From: Desulfobacterales bacterium | Lineage (GTDB): Bacteria; Desulfobacterota; Desulfobacteria; Desulfobacterales; Desulfosalsimonadaceae | Direction of reading: 5' to 3' | DNA length: 64,000 nt | NCBI GenBank assembly: GCA_034520365.1 | Contig: JAXHNP010000006.1 | Span: 675,001 to 739,000, forward strand | In this document: in pieces, positions 43,177 to 52,200 of the stretch | How positions within the stretch are numbered: position 1 is the first letter of the stretch | Layout: every line of letters starts with the position of its first letter | Notes under the pieces: model-generated | The model's input: the letters and a program-made list of their open reading frames with translations, nothing else | Databases searched by the model: none | What the model was told of the DNA's origin: nothing | Position numbers and translations under genes: made by a program

Positions 43177-44124
43177 ATGTATAAATTTGCTTTGCTCGGG
43201 GCGGCCGGTTTTGTCGCGCCGCGCCACATGAAGGCGATTAAGGATACGGGAAATGAACTGGTTGCGGCATTAGACCCCAATGACAGCGTGGGCGTAATTG
43301 ACAGCTATTTTCCGGAAAGCGCGTTTTTTGTTGAGTTTGAGCGGCTGGACCGGCATGTGGACAAACTGCGGCGAAAGGGCGAAAAGATCGATTATGTGTC
43401 CATATGCTCACCCAATTACCTGCATGATGCCCAGATCCGGTTTGCCCTGCGAAGCGATGCCCATGCCATCTGCGAAAAGCCCTTGGTGTTAAATCCCTGG
43501 AACATCGACGGTTTGGAGGAGATGGAGCAGGAGAGCGGCAAGCATATCTACAATATCCTGCAGCTGCGGCTTCATCCGGCGATCATAGAGTTAAAGGAAA
43601 AGGTGGCCAGGGCTGGCAAGGACACCAAATATGATGTGGATCTTTCCTATATCACCAGCCGGGGCCGCTGGTATTTTATCTCCTGGAAGGGGGATGTGCA
43701 TAAATCCGGCGGGATTGCGACAAATATCGGGATTCATTTCTTTGATATGCTGATCTGGATTTTCGGGCCGGTCCAGAACAATACGGTTAATATCCTGGAA
43801 GCGGACAAGGCGGCCGGCTGTCTTGAGCTTGAAAACGCCCGGGTGCGTTGGTTTTTGAGCGTGGATGCGAAAACACTCCCGGCCGAGGTTTCGGAAAAAG
43901 GGCAGCGCACGTTCCGCTCGATTACGGTAAACAGCGAGGAGCTCGAGTTCAGCGGCGGGTTCACGGATCTTCATACGGCCAGCTACCAGCATATTCTGGA
44001 CGGCGAGGGGTTCGGTGCGAGTGAAGCGCGGCCCAGTATTGAGACTGTCTATACGATCCGCAATGCCGCGCCGGTGGGGCTAAAAGGCGAGTATCATCCG
44101 TTTTTGAAACGGTTGGGGATTTAG
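43177..44124 (+). CDS. Gfo/Idh/MocA oxidoreductase, WlbA/WbpB-like (UDP-GlcNAcA 3-dehydrogenase type)
   Basis: 315 residues. ALLGAAGFVAPRHMKAIKDTGNELVAALDPNDS is the NAD-binding start of the WlbA subgroup, whose FVAPRHM segment is characteristic. YVSICSPNYLH, AICEKPLVLNPWNI (with the catalytic Lys) and GGIATNIGIHFFDMLIWIFG follow. These enzymes oxidise C3 of UDP-N-acetylglucosaminuronate for 2,3-diamino sugars. The matching acetyltransferase lies at 46124, separated by a coiled-coil gene, yggL and repeat DNA. It probably feeds surface polysaccharide. Confidence 0.9.
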   Translation: MYKFALLGAAGFVAPRHMKAIKDTGNELVAALDPNDSVGVIDSYFPESAFFVEFERLDRHVDKLRRKGEKIDYVSICSPNYLHDAQIRFALRSDAHAICEKPLVLNPWNIDGLEEMEQESGKHIYNILQLRLHPAIIELKEKVARAGKDTKYDVDLSYITSRGRWYFISWKGDVHKSGGIATNIGIHFFDMLIWIFGPVQNNTVNILEADKAAGCLELENARVRWFLSVDAKTLPAEVSEKGQRTFRSITVNSEELEFSGGFTDLHTASYQHILDGEGFGASEARPSIETVYTIRNAAPVGLKGEYHPFLKRLGI

Positions 44125-44607
44125 GTTTAAGTGAGTTTGACTAAATTTTTTGGTCGTAATTGAGAGACGCGAGGCCGTCTTGTCAATTGTCATATGTCAG
44201 TTTGTAAGGCTTTAAGTGTCAATTATCAGTTGTAACGGGAGGTGACGGTTCCATCGCCGTAGGCTGCACTTGATTTTGGTGGATAAACAGCATAACCACC
44301 CCCAGGTTGCGCCACTGGGTTTCGGGCTATCCTTCCTCACGGAAGCTTCGCTCTTGCCTCCCTGTCTCTCAGCTCATATTTTTCTAATTTTATTTGATGC
44401 GCAGTCAAAATTATTCCACGAAATCCTTTTTACTCAATTCTGTATCACTCATCTTCACGGTAAATTTGTTCTATCTATTTTTCAGGCGGGCACGGTGGCC
44501 CGCCCTACGCGACAATGCCGACATTTTGTAGGGTCGGCCACCGTGCCGACCTTACATGCGAGAGACCCCATGGTTATGGGGTTGTTCGCCAGAACAAATT
44601 CACCGTA
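44125..44607. mobile_element. Palindromic repeat element with ACGGTRAATTTGTTCT ends
   Basis: Bases 44458-44606 start ACGGTAAATTTGTTCT and end, in reverse complement, ACGGTGAATTTGTTCT. Inside are GGCGGGCACGGTGGCCCGCCCTAC, GTAGGGTCGGCCACCGTGCCGACC and the hairpin CCCCAT...ATGGGG. It looks like a non-coding miniature element with terminal inverted repeats. Parts recur at 39570-39735, 62648-62684 and 63885-64000. The rest of the interval (44125-44457) has no gene; an apparent reading frame at 44270-44641 runs across the element and is rejected. Confidence 0.7.
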
Positions 44608-45141
44608 TCACTCATCTTTGTATTTGACTGTATTCATATGATTTGCCCGATGAATACTTGTAATAAGCTTTCGCAGCACATTTAGTTTATTCTGATACAG
44701 ATCATAATTTTTTTTGAAAGAATGCCGGGGCTCATGCACAATATCCCGTTCTTCTTTGTGTATTATTTGTTTGAAGGCGGACTCTGCAACTCGCTGTTTG
44801 AGTGCGCTTAAATCATCAAGCAGGTTTTTGCGCAGTTCCAGCGCCTCGGCCAGACTGACTTTTTCGCCCTGGTAATCAATCTGGGATTCAAAATTCGAGA
44901 TCTGGATTGCCTGATTTAGTTTTACCCGTTTTGTCTGAAGTTTTTTAAGTTTTTCCTCAATAGCATCGGGATCAAATTCTGCGGCGGCTTCTTTGACTTC
45001 TTCTCTGGTTTTAGAAAAAAGCCGGTCGCGTTGAGCCTCCTTTTCACCAAGAACATGCTCAAGCGTTTTAATGTGCCGGTCATATTCATTCCGCAACTCG
45101 ATTGCTTCAAAGACGTATAAGTTATTCTTTTCATCAGGCAT
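44608..45141 (-). CDS. Coiled-coil protein, possibly DIP1984/septicolysin-like
   Basis: 177 residues, highly charged and mostly helical (heptad-like RNEYDRHIKTLEHVLGEKEAQRDRL and EKLKKLQTKRVKLNQAI). KVSLAEALELRKNLLDDLSALKQRVAESA and the end LRKLITSIHRANHMNTV recall the DIP1984 family, but the order of parts is not standard. No signal peptide or membrane segment. Function unknown. Its start is preceded by unremarkable sequence, and it ends inside the palindromic element region. Confidence 0.6.
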   Translation of the reverse strand: MPDEKNNLYVFEAIELRNEYDRHIKTLEHVLGEKEAQRDRLFSKTREEVKEAAAEFDPDAIEEKLKKLQTKRVKLNQAIQISNFESQIDYQGEKVSLAEALELRKNLLDDLSALKQRVAESAFKQIIHKEERDIVHEPRHSFKKNYDLYQNKLNVLRKLITSIHRANHMNTVKYKDE

Positions 45142-45331
45142 AATGCTTTTCCTCGAAAAGAGTTTGAGTTGGGGGTCTTGTTGAAATATAGGTTAACATA
45201 TGGTTTTTAATTTACTTTGGCCTCGGTCATTGGCATACTCTTTTGTATATATGCTGCAGGAGAGCTTGTCAAGCCATAGGCACCAAAGATGCCGGTTATG
45301 CAGCCATGCAAGGTGTGAAGGATGGATAAAG

Positions 45332-45688
45332 ATGAAAAAGCGACTCCGTAAGAAAAAGCATTTTGGTGAGTTTACCGAATGGGGGCGGCAGTTAGTGATT
45401 AATCGGAATCATAAAGATGGATTCGATGAATTCCTTGACGCTTTCCTTGAAGAGGCAATTGACGCTAATGGATGCTGCTGCGGCGGAGGCGGAAAGGATG
45501 ATAGACTGAGTGTGGTAGTTGAGTTGGGACGCCGCTCAGACAGTCCTGACGCCAAATTGGAAAAGATTGTTGCATGGCTTGAGGCTCGAATTGATGTACA
45601 GGATTGGATGATCGGCGAAGAGTTTGATATTTGGCATGGGGATTTCCGGGATATAGAGGAGGGGGAAGAACAGCAGGATTTGAAGTAA
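45332..45688 (+). CDS. yggL: YggL family 50S ribosome-binding protein
   Basis: 119 residues from ATG 45332 (AAGGATGGATAAAG upstream). MKKRLRKKKHFGEFTEWGRQL is the family start, and FDEFLDAFLEEAIDANGCCCGGGG with AWLEARIDVQDWMIGEEFDIWHG completes the DUF469 pattern. In E. coli YggL binds the large ribosomal subunit. The coding start was set here rather than 45200, because the upstream extension lacks family similarity. Confidence 0.87.
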   Translation: MKKRLRKKKHFGEFTEWGRQLVINRNHKDGFDEFLDAFLEEAIDANGCCCGGGGKDDRLSVVVELGRRSDSPDAKLEKIVAWLEARIDVQDWMIGEEFDIWHGDFRDIEEGEEQQDLK

Positions 45689-46123
45689 GGCACTGAGGTA
45701 CTGAGGCAATAAGGTACTGAGGATCTGAGGCACTAAGGCACTAAGGCACTAAGGCACTGAGGCACTAAGGTACTGATGCGCGTTTTTCAAACTGTAAACC
45801 GTGAGCTGTGCCGCACCCCCCTTGAAAAAGGGCACACTACCTTAGCCCCCCTTTGAAAAAGGTTGGATTGGGGGGATTTATAACGTGCCATGATGAAAAA
45901 TCCCCCTAAATCCCCCTTTACGAAAGGGGGACTTAAAGGAAAGCATCTTTTTTATTGCCAAAGGGGAACTTAAAGGAAAACACCTTTTGTCTAAAAGCCT
46001 TTTTCCAAAGCCAAAGGCACCGAGACTTTTTAAACCTTAAACCGTGAACTGTGAACCGTGAACTCAAAGTTACTTAGAATAAGTTCAATATCTTTGTTGC
46101 GCTGCATCCCTCGGAATTGACGA
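45689..46123. repeat. GGCACTGA/GGCACTAA octamer array and TCCCCCTTT inverted repeats
   Basis: Bases 45689-45776 are a degenerate octamer array. From 45815 to 45990 come inverted copies of CCCCCTTTGAAAAAGG / CCCTTTACGAAAGGGGGA type, then GTGAACTGTGAACCGTGAAC, a reversed heptamer array, at 46034-46062. A fragment ATCTTTGTTGCGCTGCATCCCTCG (46090-46113) matches part of the element at 47676. No gene. Confidence 0.72.
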
Positions 46124-46681
46124 ATGACTTATTTTGTGCATGAATCCAGTTATGTGGATGATGATGTAAGAATCGGGGCCGACACCCGGATCTGGCATTT
46201 CTGCCATATCCTGTCCGGCAGCCGGATCGGCGAGGAGTGCAATATCGGCCAGAATGTGGTGCTCGGCCCGGATGTGAGCATCGGCAGCCGGTGCAAAATT
46301 CAGAACAATGTGTCGGTGTATAAAGGGGTAACCCTGGAGGATGGCGTTTTCTGCGGGCCGTCGATGGTTTTTACCAATGTCTTTAATCCCAGGTCCCATT
46401 TGCGGCGGATGGATGAAATCCGGGAGACGCTTGTTAAAACCGGGGCCACATTGGGCGCCAACTGCACCATTGTCTGCGGCCATACGATTGGCGCCTATTC
46501 ATTTGTGGGGGCAGGGGCTGTGGTGACCCGGGATGTCCCGGATTATGCTTTGATCGCCGGCAATCCGGCCCGGCAGATCGGCTGGGTGTGCCAATGCGGG
46601 GAGAAGCTGCCGGCGGATTTGTTTTGTAAATTTTGTGAGGTTCAATATCAGGAGGCGGATGGCGGGTTGGCGGTTTCTTAA
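46124..46681 (+). CDS. Left-handed beta-helix acetyltransferase, WlbB/WbpD-like
   Basis: 185 residues. Hexapeptide repeats ([53 protein letters not shown]) form a left-handed beta-helix; [10 protein letters not shown] carries the catalytic His and [15 protein letters not shown] the end. This is the pattern of UDP-2-acetamido-3-amino-2,3-dideoxyglucuronate N-acetyltransferase, which follows WlbA and an aminotransferase. No wlbE aminotransferase is in this window. A four-Cys tail ([16 protein letters not shown]) may bind zinc. Confidence 0.9.
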   Translation: MTYFVHESSYVDDDVRIGADTRIWHFCHILSGSRIGEECNIGQNVVLGPDVSIGSRCKIQNNVSVYKGVTLEDGVFCGPSMVFTNVFNPRSHLRRMDEIRETLVKTGATLGANCTIVCGHTIGAYSFVGAGAVVTRDVPDYALIAGNPARQIGWVCQCGEKLPADLFCKFCEVQYQEADGGLAVS

Positions 46682-46717
46682 CCCCCACCCAATCCCTCCC
46701 CCAAAATTGGGAGAGGG

Positions 46718-47515
46718 GTGAGAGAGACAAGTGGAGAGCTTAAGTTAATGACATTGAAGCCTATGTCCGCCGGTTATTTACACCTCAATTTAAGTACAGA
46801 AGCGACTCAAAGCATGAATAAATCATCTGAAGACATGCATTCCATTACATCAAAGCTTCAAAATTACCTGGAGTTTATTTCAAATCTTGGGTTCAAGGGC
46901 GCTGACTGCTCGGAGCCGGCACTGGAGATGATTAAATCCTGGGGGCACCCCCCGCTGCCGGTAAATGAATCCCTGGCTGATATTGAGAATGAATTAACTA
47001 AGTGCCGCAAATGCCGCCTGGCTGATCACGGGCCTCCCGGGGTTATGGGCGCTGGCAGCCCGGGCGTGCGGGTGATGTTTGTCGGCGGCTGGCCAGAGCC
47101 GGAGGACGAATCATCCGGCAAGCCCTACAGCGGAAAAGCCGGTGAGCTGCTTGGGCGGATTATTCAGGCAATGGATTTAACCCGTGCAGATGTCTATATC
47201 ACGCATGCGCTAAAGTGCCGGCCGCCGCAGAACTATCAGCCGAAAACCGGGGAGATTAAAACTTGCTGCGGCTTTGCCAGGCGGGAAATCCATGTAGTAA
47301 AGCCGAATGTGATTTTTGCGCTGGGCGAAGCTGCCGCCTATGCGCTGCTTGAAGAGGAGTCCGCATGGGAGAAGCTTCGCGGCAGATTCCATTATTATCA
47401 TGATATCCCGGTGATGCCCACTTTTTCGCCGGAACATCTGCTTGCCGATCCTTCGGCCAAGCGAGAAACATGGGATAATATCAAGCAGGTGCTAAAGAAA
47501 ATTAAAGAACTTTAG
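46718..47515 (+). CDS. Uracil-DNA glycosylase family 4-like protein
   Basis: 265 residues with a ~75-residue N-terminal extension. CRKCRLADHGPPGVMGAGS and CCGFARREI supply the four cysteines of a [4Fe-4S] cluster; VGGWPEPEDESSGKPYSGKAGELL is motif A and YITHALKCRPPQN the next block. It excises uracil from DNA in the family. Unlike typical members the C-terminal FHPxxLL motif reads FSPEHLL, so the usual His is a Ser; activity could be altered. GAGAGGGGTGAGAG lies just upstream. The start is uncertain, and several later Met codons are possible. Confidence 0.85.
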   Translation: MRETSGELKLMTLKPMSAGYLHLNLSTEATQSMNKSSEDMHSITSKLQNYLEFISNLGFKGADCSEPALEMIKSWGHPPLPVNESLADIENELTKCRKCRLADHGPPGVMGAGSPGVRVMFVGGWPEPEDESSGKPYSGKAGELLGRIIQAMDLTRADVYITHALKCRPPQNYQPKTGEIKTCCGFARREIHVVKPNVIFALGEAAAYALLEEESAWEKLRGRFHYYHDIPVMPTFSPEHLLADPSAKRETWDNIKQVLKKIKEL

Positions 47516-47847
47516 ATGGCGCTTATAGACATCTTTTACGGCAGGCGCAATTCCCTGGCAAATGCTTGAATAATTGAAAAGTCATTGACAAAACAAAAAA
47601 CCCTGTATTAAAAATATAAAGTTAAATTATTCAGTTATTGAGCGGGGGTTGCTGGCCTCCGCTTTGTATTTTTTAATGGCTTCGTAAAAAGCCCAATATC
47701 TGCGTTGCGCTTCATCTCTCGTCATTCAGCGTACTTCTTTGTACGCTTCATTCCTCGAGACTCGCGGCGCCTTGATCTTGACCTTTTTACTTTGCCATTC
47801 ACATTAGATTAATCAATACCATCATTTATAAGGAGGGGACGTAAGAA
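47516..47847. mobile_element. Palindromic TGGC..GTAAAAAG element between genes
   Basis: Bases 47676-47801 begin TGGCTTCGTAAAAAG and end CTTTTTACTTTGCCA, an inverted repeat ~15 bp long around CGTACTTCTTTGTACG. This has the form of a small MITE-like element. The last ~45 bases hold the strong ribosome binding site AAGGAGGGG of the next gene. Confidence 0.65.
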
Positions 47848-48177
47848 ATGGGCAACAAAGAAAAACAGGTAAAGGAGAAACCCCTTGAGAAAATGACCGC
47901 TACGGAACTTCGGGCGATCGCGATTGATATGCCGGAGATTACCGGGGCCAGCGGCATGAACAAGACCGAGCTGGTAAAGGCCATCAAGAAGGTCAGGGGG
48001 GTCGAGGATTCCGCCAAAAAGAAGGACGCAAAGGTTTCGGTCCGCCAGTTAAAGGAGAAAATCCGGGATCTGAAGAAAAAACGGGCCGAGAGCCTTGAGT
48101 CAGATGATAAAAAATGGGCGGATATCTATCGGCGCCGGATCAGCCGGCTGAAGAAAAAAACCCGGCAGGTGGCCTAA
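47848..48177 (+). CDS. Small Rho-N-like (SAP-fold) basic protein
   Basis: 109 residues. LEKMTATELRAIAIDMPEITGASGMNKTELVKAIKK is the two-helix Rho N-terminal/SAP-type pattern that binds nucleic acid. The rest is a very basic coiled helix (VRQLKEKIRDLKKKRAESLES). AAGGAGGGGACGTAAGAA precedes the ATG. Function unknown. Confidence 0.8.
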   Translation: MGNKEKQVKEKPLEKMTATELRAIAIDMPEITGASGMNKTELVKAIKKVRGVEDSAKKKDAKVSVRQLKEKIRDLKKKRAESLESDDKKWADIYRRRISRLKKKTRQVA

Positions 48178-48194
48178 TCCCGGGCGCATAGTTT

Positions 48195-48782
48195 ATGAAA
48201 AATTCGTTTAAGCTCCCCCCGTCGGAGCTGGCCTTTGATATTGACGGCGTGTTTGCCGATACCATGCGCCTTTTCCTGGATATCGCCTACCATGACTTCG
48301 GTATCAACGATATCCGCTATGAGGATATCATTGATTATGATTTCCGGGCGATCGGGAGCCTGGATGAAATGGTATCCATGGAGATTTTGGTTAAAATTGT
48401 TGAGGGGACATACACCCTGCCGTTAAATCCCATGGCCGGGGCGCCGGCGGTGATCGAGAAATTAAACCGGCACCACCGGCCCACGCTTTTTGTGACGGCG
48501 CGCCCGGACGGCGGGCATATTACCGAATGGCTGCTTGAGGTGCTGCCGGTGGGCTCGGGCGATATTGAGGTGATTGCCACCGGCTCCTTTGAGGACAAGC
48601 AAGAGGTGCTTCAGCAGCGGGGGGTTAAGTATTTTGTGGAGGATCGGCTGGAAACCTGTTTTTTAATTCAGGAAGCGGGTATTGCCCCGATTGTGTACAA
48701 GCAGCCATGGAACCGCAAGCCGCATCCGTTTTATGAGGTTGAAAACTGGCAGGATATTGAAGCATTGATCGCTTTGGAATGA
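48195..48782 (+). CDS. HAD-superfamily phosphatase, 5'(3')-deoxyribonucleotidase-like (NT5C type)
   Basis: 195 residues. AFDIDGVFADT is HAD motif I with the DxD nucleophile, LFVTARPDGGH motif II, and KYFVEDRLETC motif III/IV. The NT5C family removes phosphate from deoxynucleotides, although many bacterial members are uncharacterised. It overlaps the xerC start by 4 bases, suggesting co-transcription. Confidence 0.82.
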   Translation: MKNSFKLPPSELAFDIDGVFADTMRLFLDIAYHDFGINDIRYEDIIDYDFRAIGSLDEMVSMEILVKIVEGTYTLPLNPMAGAPAVIEKLNRHHRPTLFVTARPDGGHITEWLLEVLPVGSGDIEVIATGSFEDKQEVLQQRGVKYFVEDRLETCFLIQEAGIAPIVYKQPWNRKPHPFYEVENWQDIEALIALE

Positions 48783-49726
48783 AAGATCACGCATTAAATC
48801 TTCTGGTCGAGCAGTTCATTGACTTTCTTTCCCTTGAGAAAGGCTATGCGGCCAATACCTGCCGGGCGTATTCCCGGGACCTTGAAGATTTCCTGCAGTA
48901 TTTCATGAACAACCGGGCTCTGCCGATGACCATTGAGGGTGACAGCCGGGAGACGGACGCAGCGGATCTTGATGCCGTGAGCAGCCTGGTGATCCGCGGC
49001 TATCTGGGCCATCTGCACAAACAAAAGATACAGAAGACCTCGATTGCGCGTAAAATTTCCTCGATCCGCACGTTTTTCAAATTTCTGGAAAAGCACGGGG
49101 TGATTACGAAAAATCCCGCGGAATCGGTTTTAACGCCAAAGCAGGATAAACCGGTCCCCGCATATCTGACCGTGGATCAAGTGTTTCGGCTGCTTGATTC
49201 CATTGATACAAAGACCCTTTCCGGCAAACGAAACCGCGCGCTTCTGGAAACCATGTATTCAGCCGGCATCCGGGTGTCCGAGCTTGTGGGTCTGGATGTG
49301 GCGGATGTGGATTTTTCCGGAAAATCGATCCGGGTGCTGGGAAAAGGCAATAAAGAGCGGCTGGTGCCCATAGGGCAGCCGGCATTGGCGGCCATTCAGG
49401 ACTATCGGGAGGCGCTTTGCCGCCAGAAAAAATTGACAAACGCAAATCAGGGCCCATTGTTTTTAAATAAGAATATGGGGCGGCTGACCACACGCTCCGT
49501 TGCGCGGATATTAAGCAAGGCAGCCCTTGAGGCGGGGCTTTCCGTGCCGGTGGCGCCGCATGATCTGCGGCATTCATTTGCTACGCACATGCTGGATGCG
49601 GGCCTGGATCTAAGGATGGTGCAGGAGCTTCTGGGCCATCAGCAGCTGTCCACCACCCAGAAATATACGCACGTTAGCATTGACCGCCTGATGGCGGCCT
49701 ATGATAGCGCGCATCCGAGGAAGTGA
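48779..49726 (+). CDS. xerC: Tyrosine recombinase XerC-type
   Basis: 315 residues. The N-terminal SAM-like core-binding domain is FIDFLSLEKGYAANTCRAYSRDLEDF. Catalytic residues: R in SAGIRVSEL, K in GKGNKERLVP, H and R in HDLRHSFATHML, H in LGHQQLS and Y in TTQKYTHV. XerC with XerD resolves chromosome dimers at dif. Adjacent to hslV/hslU downstream, the usual order in many proteobacteria, so it is a housekeeping recombinase and not an island integrase. Confidence 0.94.
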   Translation: MKDHALNLLVEQFIDFLSLEKGYAANTCRAYSRDLEDFLQYFMNNRALPMTIEGDSRETDAADLDAVSSLVIRGYLGHLHKQKIQKTSIARKISSIRTFFKFLEKHGVITKNPAESVLTPKQDKPVPAYLTVDQVFRLLDSIDTKTLSGKRNRALLETMYSAGIRVSELVGLDVADVDFSGKSIRVLGKGNKERLVPIGQPALAAIQDYREALCRQKKLTNANQGPLFLNKNMGRLTTRSVARILSKAALEAGLSVPVAPHDLRHSFATHMLDAGLDLRMVQELLGHQQLSTTQKYTHVSIDRLMAAYDSAHPRK

Positions 49727-49995
49727 GGGGAGAAGGCACTGAGGCACTAAGGGGTGGAGGGGCTAAACCATATTGAAATCTCAAATCACAAATAACAAAT
49801 TACAAACAAGCACCAAATTACAAATTACAAATTACAAACAATGGCTAAACAGAGTTAAGCACCAAATCACAAAACAAACATGCCAATGGCAAAAGTCCGC
49901 TTAATTGGTTTTGTTTGAAAATTGGTGCTTGGAATTTGAAATTTGTTTGATATTTGGGGTTTGTAATTTGGAATTTATAGAAATCTGGATGTGAT
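49727..49995. repeat. Long AT-rich inverted repeat upstream of hslV
   Basis: Bases 49771-49870 (CAAATCACAAATAACAAATTACAAACAAGCACC...) are followed by the reverse complement vocabulary at 49911-49979 (TTTGTTTGAAAATTGGTGCTTGGAATTTGAAATTTG...), giving a hairpin ~60 bp or longer per arm. It lacks the GGGTGTCAAACC core, so this AT-rich part can exist alone. Confidence 0.75.
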
Positions 49996-50535
49996 ATGCC
50001 AATAAAAAGTACAACCATACTCGCGGTTCGGCATAACGGCAATGTTGCGGTGGCCGGGGACGGCCAGGTGACACTGGATACGTCGGTCGTTAAACACCAT
50101 GCCAAAAAAGTCCGGCGCATCTACAATGACCGGATTGTCGTGGGTTTTGCCGGCGCCACGGCGGATGCCCTGACGCTGTCTGAGAAACTCGAGGGCAAGC
50201 TGGAGCGGTATAACGGCAACCTGATCCGGGCGGCTGTGGAGCTGGCACGCGACTGGCGGACGGATAAGTATCTGCGGAGGCTTGAGGCCATGATGATTGC
50301 CGTGGATGCGGAGCAGATGCTTTTAATCTCCGGCACCGGCGATGTCATCGAGCCGGATGAAGGGGTGATCGCCATCGGCTCGGGCGGCGTGGCCGCCCAT
50401 TCCGCTGCGGTGGCTCTGATGAAGTACGGGAATATGGAAAACGCCACTGCCCGGGATATTGTGGAAGCGGCCATGAAAATTGCGGGTGATGTGTGCATTT
50501 ATACCAATGCGGCAGTGACGGTTGAGGAGCTTTGA
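49996..50535 (+). CDS. hslV: ATP-dependent protease subunit HslV
   Basis: 179 residues. The catalytic Thr follows the propeptide MPIKS ([11 protein letters not shown]), with GDGQVTLD and [41 protein letters not shown] the conserved N-ntn hydrolase blocks. [24 protein letters not shown] and [22 protein letters not shown] complete the family. Forms the proteolytic core that pairs with HslU (50789). Confidence 0.97.
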   Translation: MPIKSTTILAVRHNGNVAVAGDGQVTLDTSVVKHHAKKVRRIYNDRIVVGFAGATADALTLSEKLEGKLERYNGNLIRAAVELARDWRTDKYLRRLEAMMIAVDAEQMLLISGTGDVIEPDEGVIAIGSGGVAAHSAAVALMKYGNMENATARDIVEAAMKIAGDVCIYTNAAVTVEEL

Positions 50536-50788
50536 GGAAATCCCAAAAGGATTTCCAAGGGGGCTGATCTGATCATTCGGTATGATTGGTGGAGCGCAGG
50601 CGGAAAGACAATTGACTTGAAGTGTTTTTTTATAAAAAGATCATCTCCTTTAAGTCCTCCTTTGGAAAAGGGTGGGAGTTAAGATTTCTCGCTGGCACTC
50701 GAAATGACAGTGGCGAGGGGCGCTGTATGAGCCCATAATTTTTTTTGAGTTAAATGAATATATCATTTTTTGAAAGTGAATTTTTTAT
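50536..50788. repeat. hslV-hslU spacer with TCCTCCTTT and hairpin-arm repeats
   Basis: Contains a TCTCCTTTAAGTCCTCCTTTGGAAAAGGG segment (50643-50670) of the CCCCCTTT family and a half hairpin arm AAGATTTCTCGCTGGCACTCGAAATGACAG (50682-50711). No gene. These interrupt what is normally a tight hslVU operon. Confidence 0.65.
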
Positions 50789-52198
50789 ATGAGTGACTTA
50801 AAACCAACTGAAATTGTAAGAGAACTTGACAAATACATCATCGGCCAGGAAAACGGCAAGCGGTCCGTGGCCATTGCGCTCAGAAACCGCTGGCGGCGGC
50901 GCCAGGTGGATCCGGAGCTGCGCGAGGAGATTGCGCCGAAAAATATCATCATGATCGGCCCCACGGGCGTGGGTAAAACCGAAATCGCCCGGCGGCTGGC
51001 CCGGCTGACGGACTCCCCGTTTATCAAGGTGGAGGCCTCCAAGTTCACCGAGGTGGGCTACGTGGGCCGGGATGTGGAATCCATGGTGCGGGATCTGCTT
51101 GAGCTGACCATTAACCACTTAAAAGCCCGCGAGCAGGAGGCGGTCCAGGAAAAGGCCCGGGAGATCGCCGAAGAGCGGATGCTCGATCTGCTGCTGCCCT
51201 CCTCGGGCGAGCGGCAATCCAGTCAGTCCCAGCAGACCAGTGATCAAACCGGGGATGAGGCCATAGAGATCGGTGCGGCAGAGGAGTCCAGGCCAACGGA
51301 ACCATCTCAGACCACGCGGGATAAATTCCGTAAGATGTTGCGTGATGGCAAGCTGGATGACCGCTACGTGGACATGGAGGTCCAGGATAAGTCCATGCCC
51401 ATGGTGGAGATCTTCTCCAACGCCGGCATGGAGGAGATGGGGATCAATATGCGCGATATCCTGGGCAACTTTATGCCCAAGGGCGGCGGCAAGAAGCGCA
51501 AAGTCAAGGTCTCCGATGCCATGGAGCTGCTTGTCCAGGAAGAGGCCCAGCGGCTGGTGGATATGGAAAAGGTGGTCTCCGAGGCCATTGAAAAGGTGGA
51601 ACAGTCCGGAATTATTTTTTTGGATGAAATCGATAAAGTGACCGGTAAAGAAGGCGGCGGCGGCGGCAGCGGGCCGGATATATCCCGGGAAGGCGTGCAG
51701 CGCGATCTTCTGCCGATTGTTGAGGGCACGACGGTTTCCACCAAGCACGGCCCGGTGAAAACGGATCATATCCTGTTTATCGCCTCGGGTGCATTTCACA
51801 TGAGCAAGCCCTCGGATCTGATCCCGGAACTGCAGGGAAGGTTTCCGATCCGCGTGGAGCTTGATTCCCTGGGCCGAAAGGAATTCACCCGGATTCTGAC
51901 CGAACCCAGAAATGCCCTGATCCTTCAGTATATCGCCATGTTAAAGACAGAGGGCATTAACGTGCGGTTTGAAGACGAATCCATTGACGGGATTGCCAAG
52001 TTTGCCGAGGATGTGAACAACCGCACGGAAAACATCGGGGCCCGGCGGCTGCACACCCTGATGGAGCATCTGCTGGAGGATCTTTTGTTTGAAGCCTCGG
52101 ATATGGACGCTCAGGACGTGACCATCGACAAGGCCTATGTTGATGACAAGCTGAAGGATATTGCCGCGGATGAGGATTTGACGAGGTATATACTTTAG
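50789..52198 (+). CDS. hslU: ATP-dependent protease ATPase subunit HslU
   Basis: 469 residues. [34 protein letters not shown] is the family start; [17 protein letters not shown] is Walker [21 protein letters not shown] Walker [19 protein letters not shown] the pore region, and the C-terminus ends EDLTRYIL, as HslU tails do (they insert into HslV). It unfolds substrates for HslV. Located 252 bp after hslV. Confidence 0.97.
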   Translation: MSDLKPTEIVRELDKYIIGQENGKRSVAIALRNRWRRRQVDPELREEIAPKNIIMIGPTGVGKTEIARRLARLTDSPFIKVEASKFTEVGYVGRDVESMVRDLLELTINHLKAREQEAVQEKAREIAEERMLDLLLPSSGERQSSQSQQTSDQTGDEAIEIGAAEESRPTEPSQTTRDKFRKMLRDGKLDDRYVDMEVQDKSMPMVEIFSNAGMEEMGINMRDILGNFMPKGGGKKRKVKVSDAMELLVQEEAQRLVDMEKVVSEAIEKVEQSGIIFLDEIDKVTGKEGGGGGSGPDISREGVQRDLLPIVEGTTVSTKHGPVKTDHILFIASGAFHMSKPSDLIPELQGRFPIRVELDSLGRKEFTRILTEPRNALILQYIAMLKTEGINVRFEDESIDGIAKFAEDVNNRTENIGARRLHTLMEHLLEDLLFEASDMDAQDVTIDKAYVDDKLKDIAADEDLTRYIL

Positions 52199-52200
52199 AT

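Noticed and set aside
44270-44641. A 123-codon frame across the palindromic element
   Set aside because: Sequence is repeat-derived with no ribosome site or family similarity.
45200-45331. N-terminal extension of YggL to 45200
   Set aside because: The first 44 residues show no resemblance to the family and a better start with a ribosome site exists at 45332.
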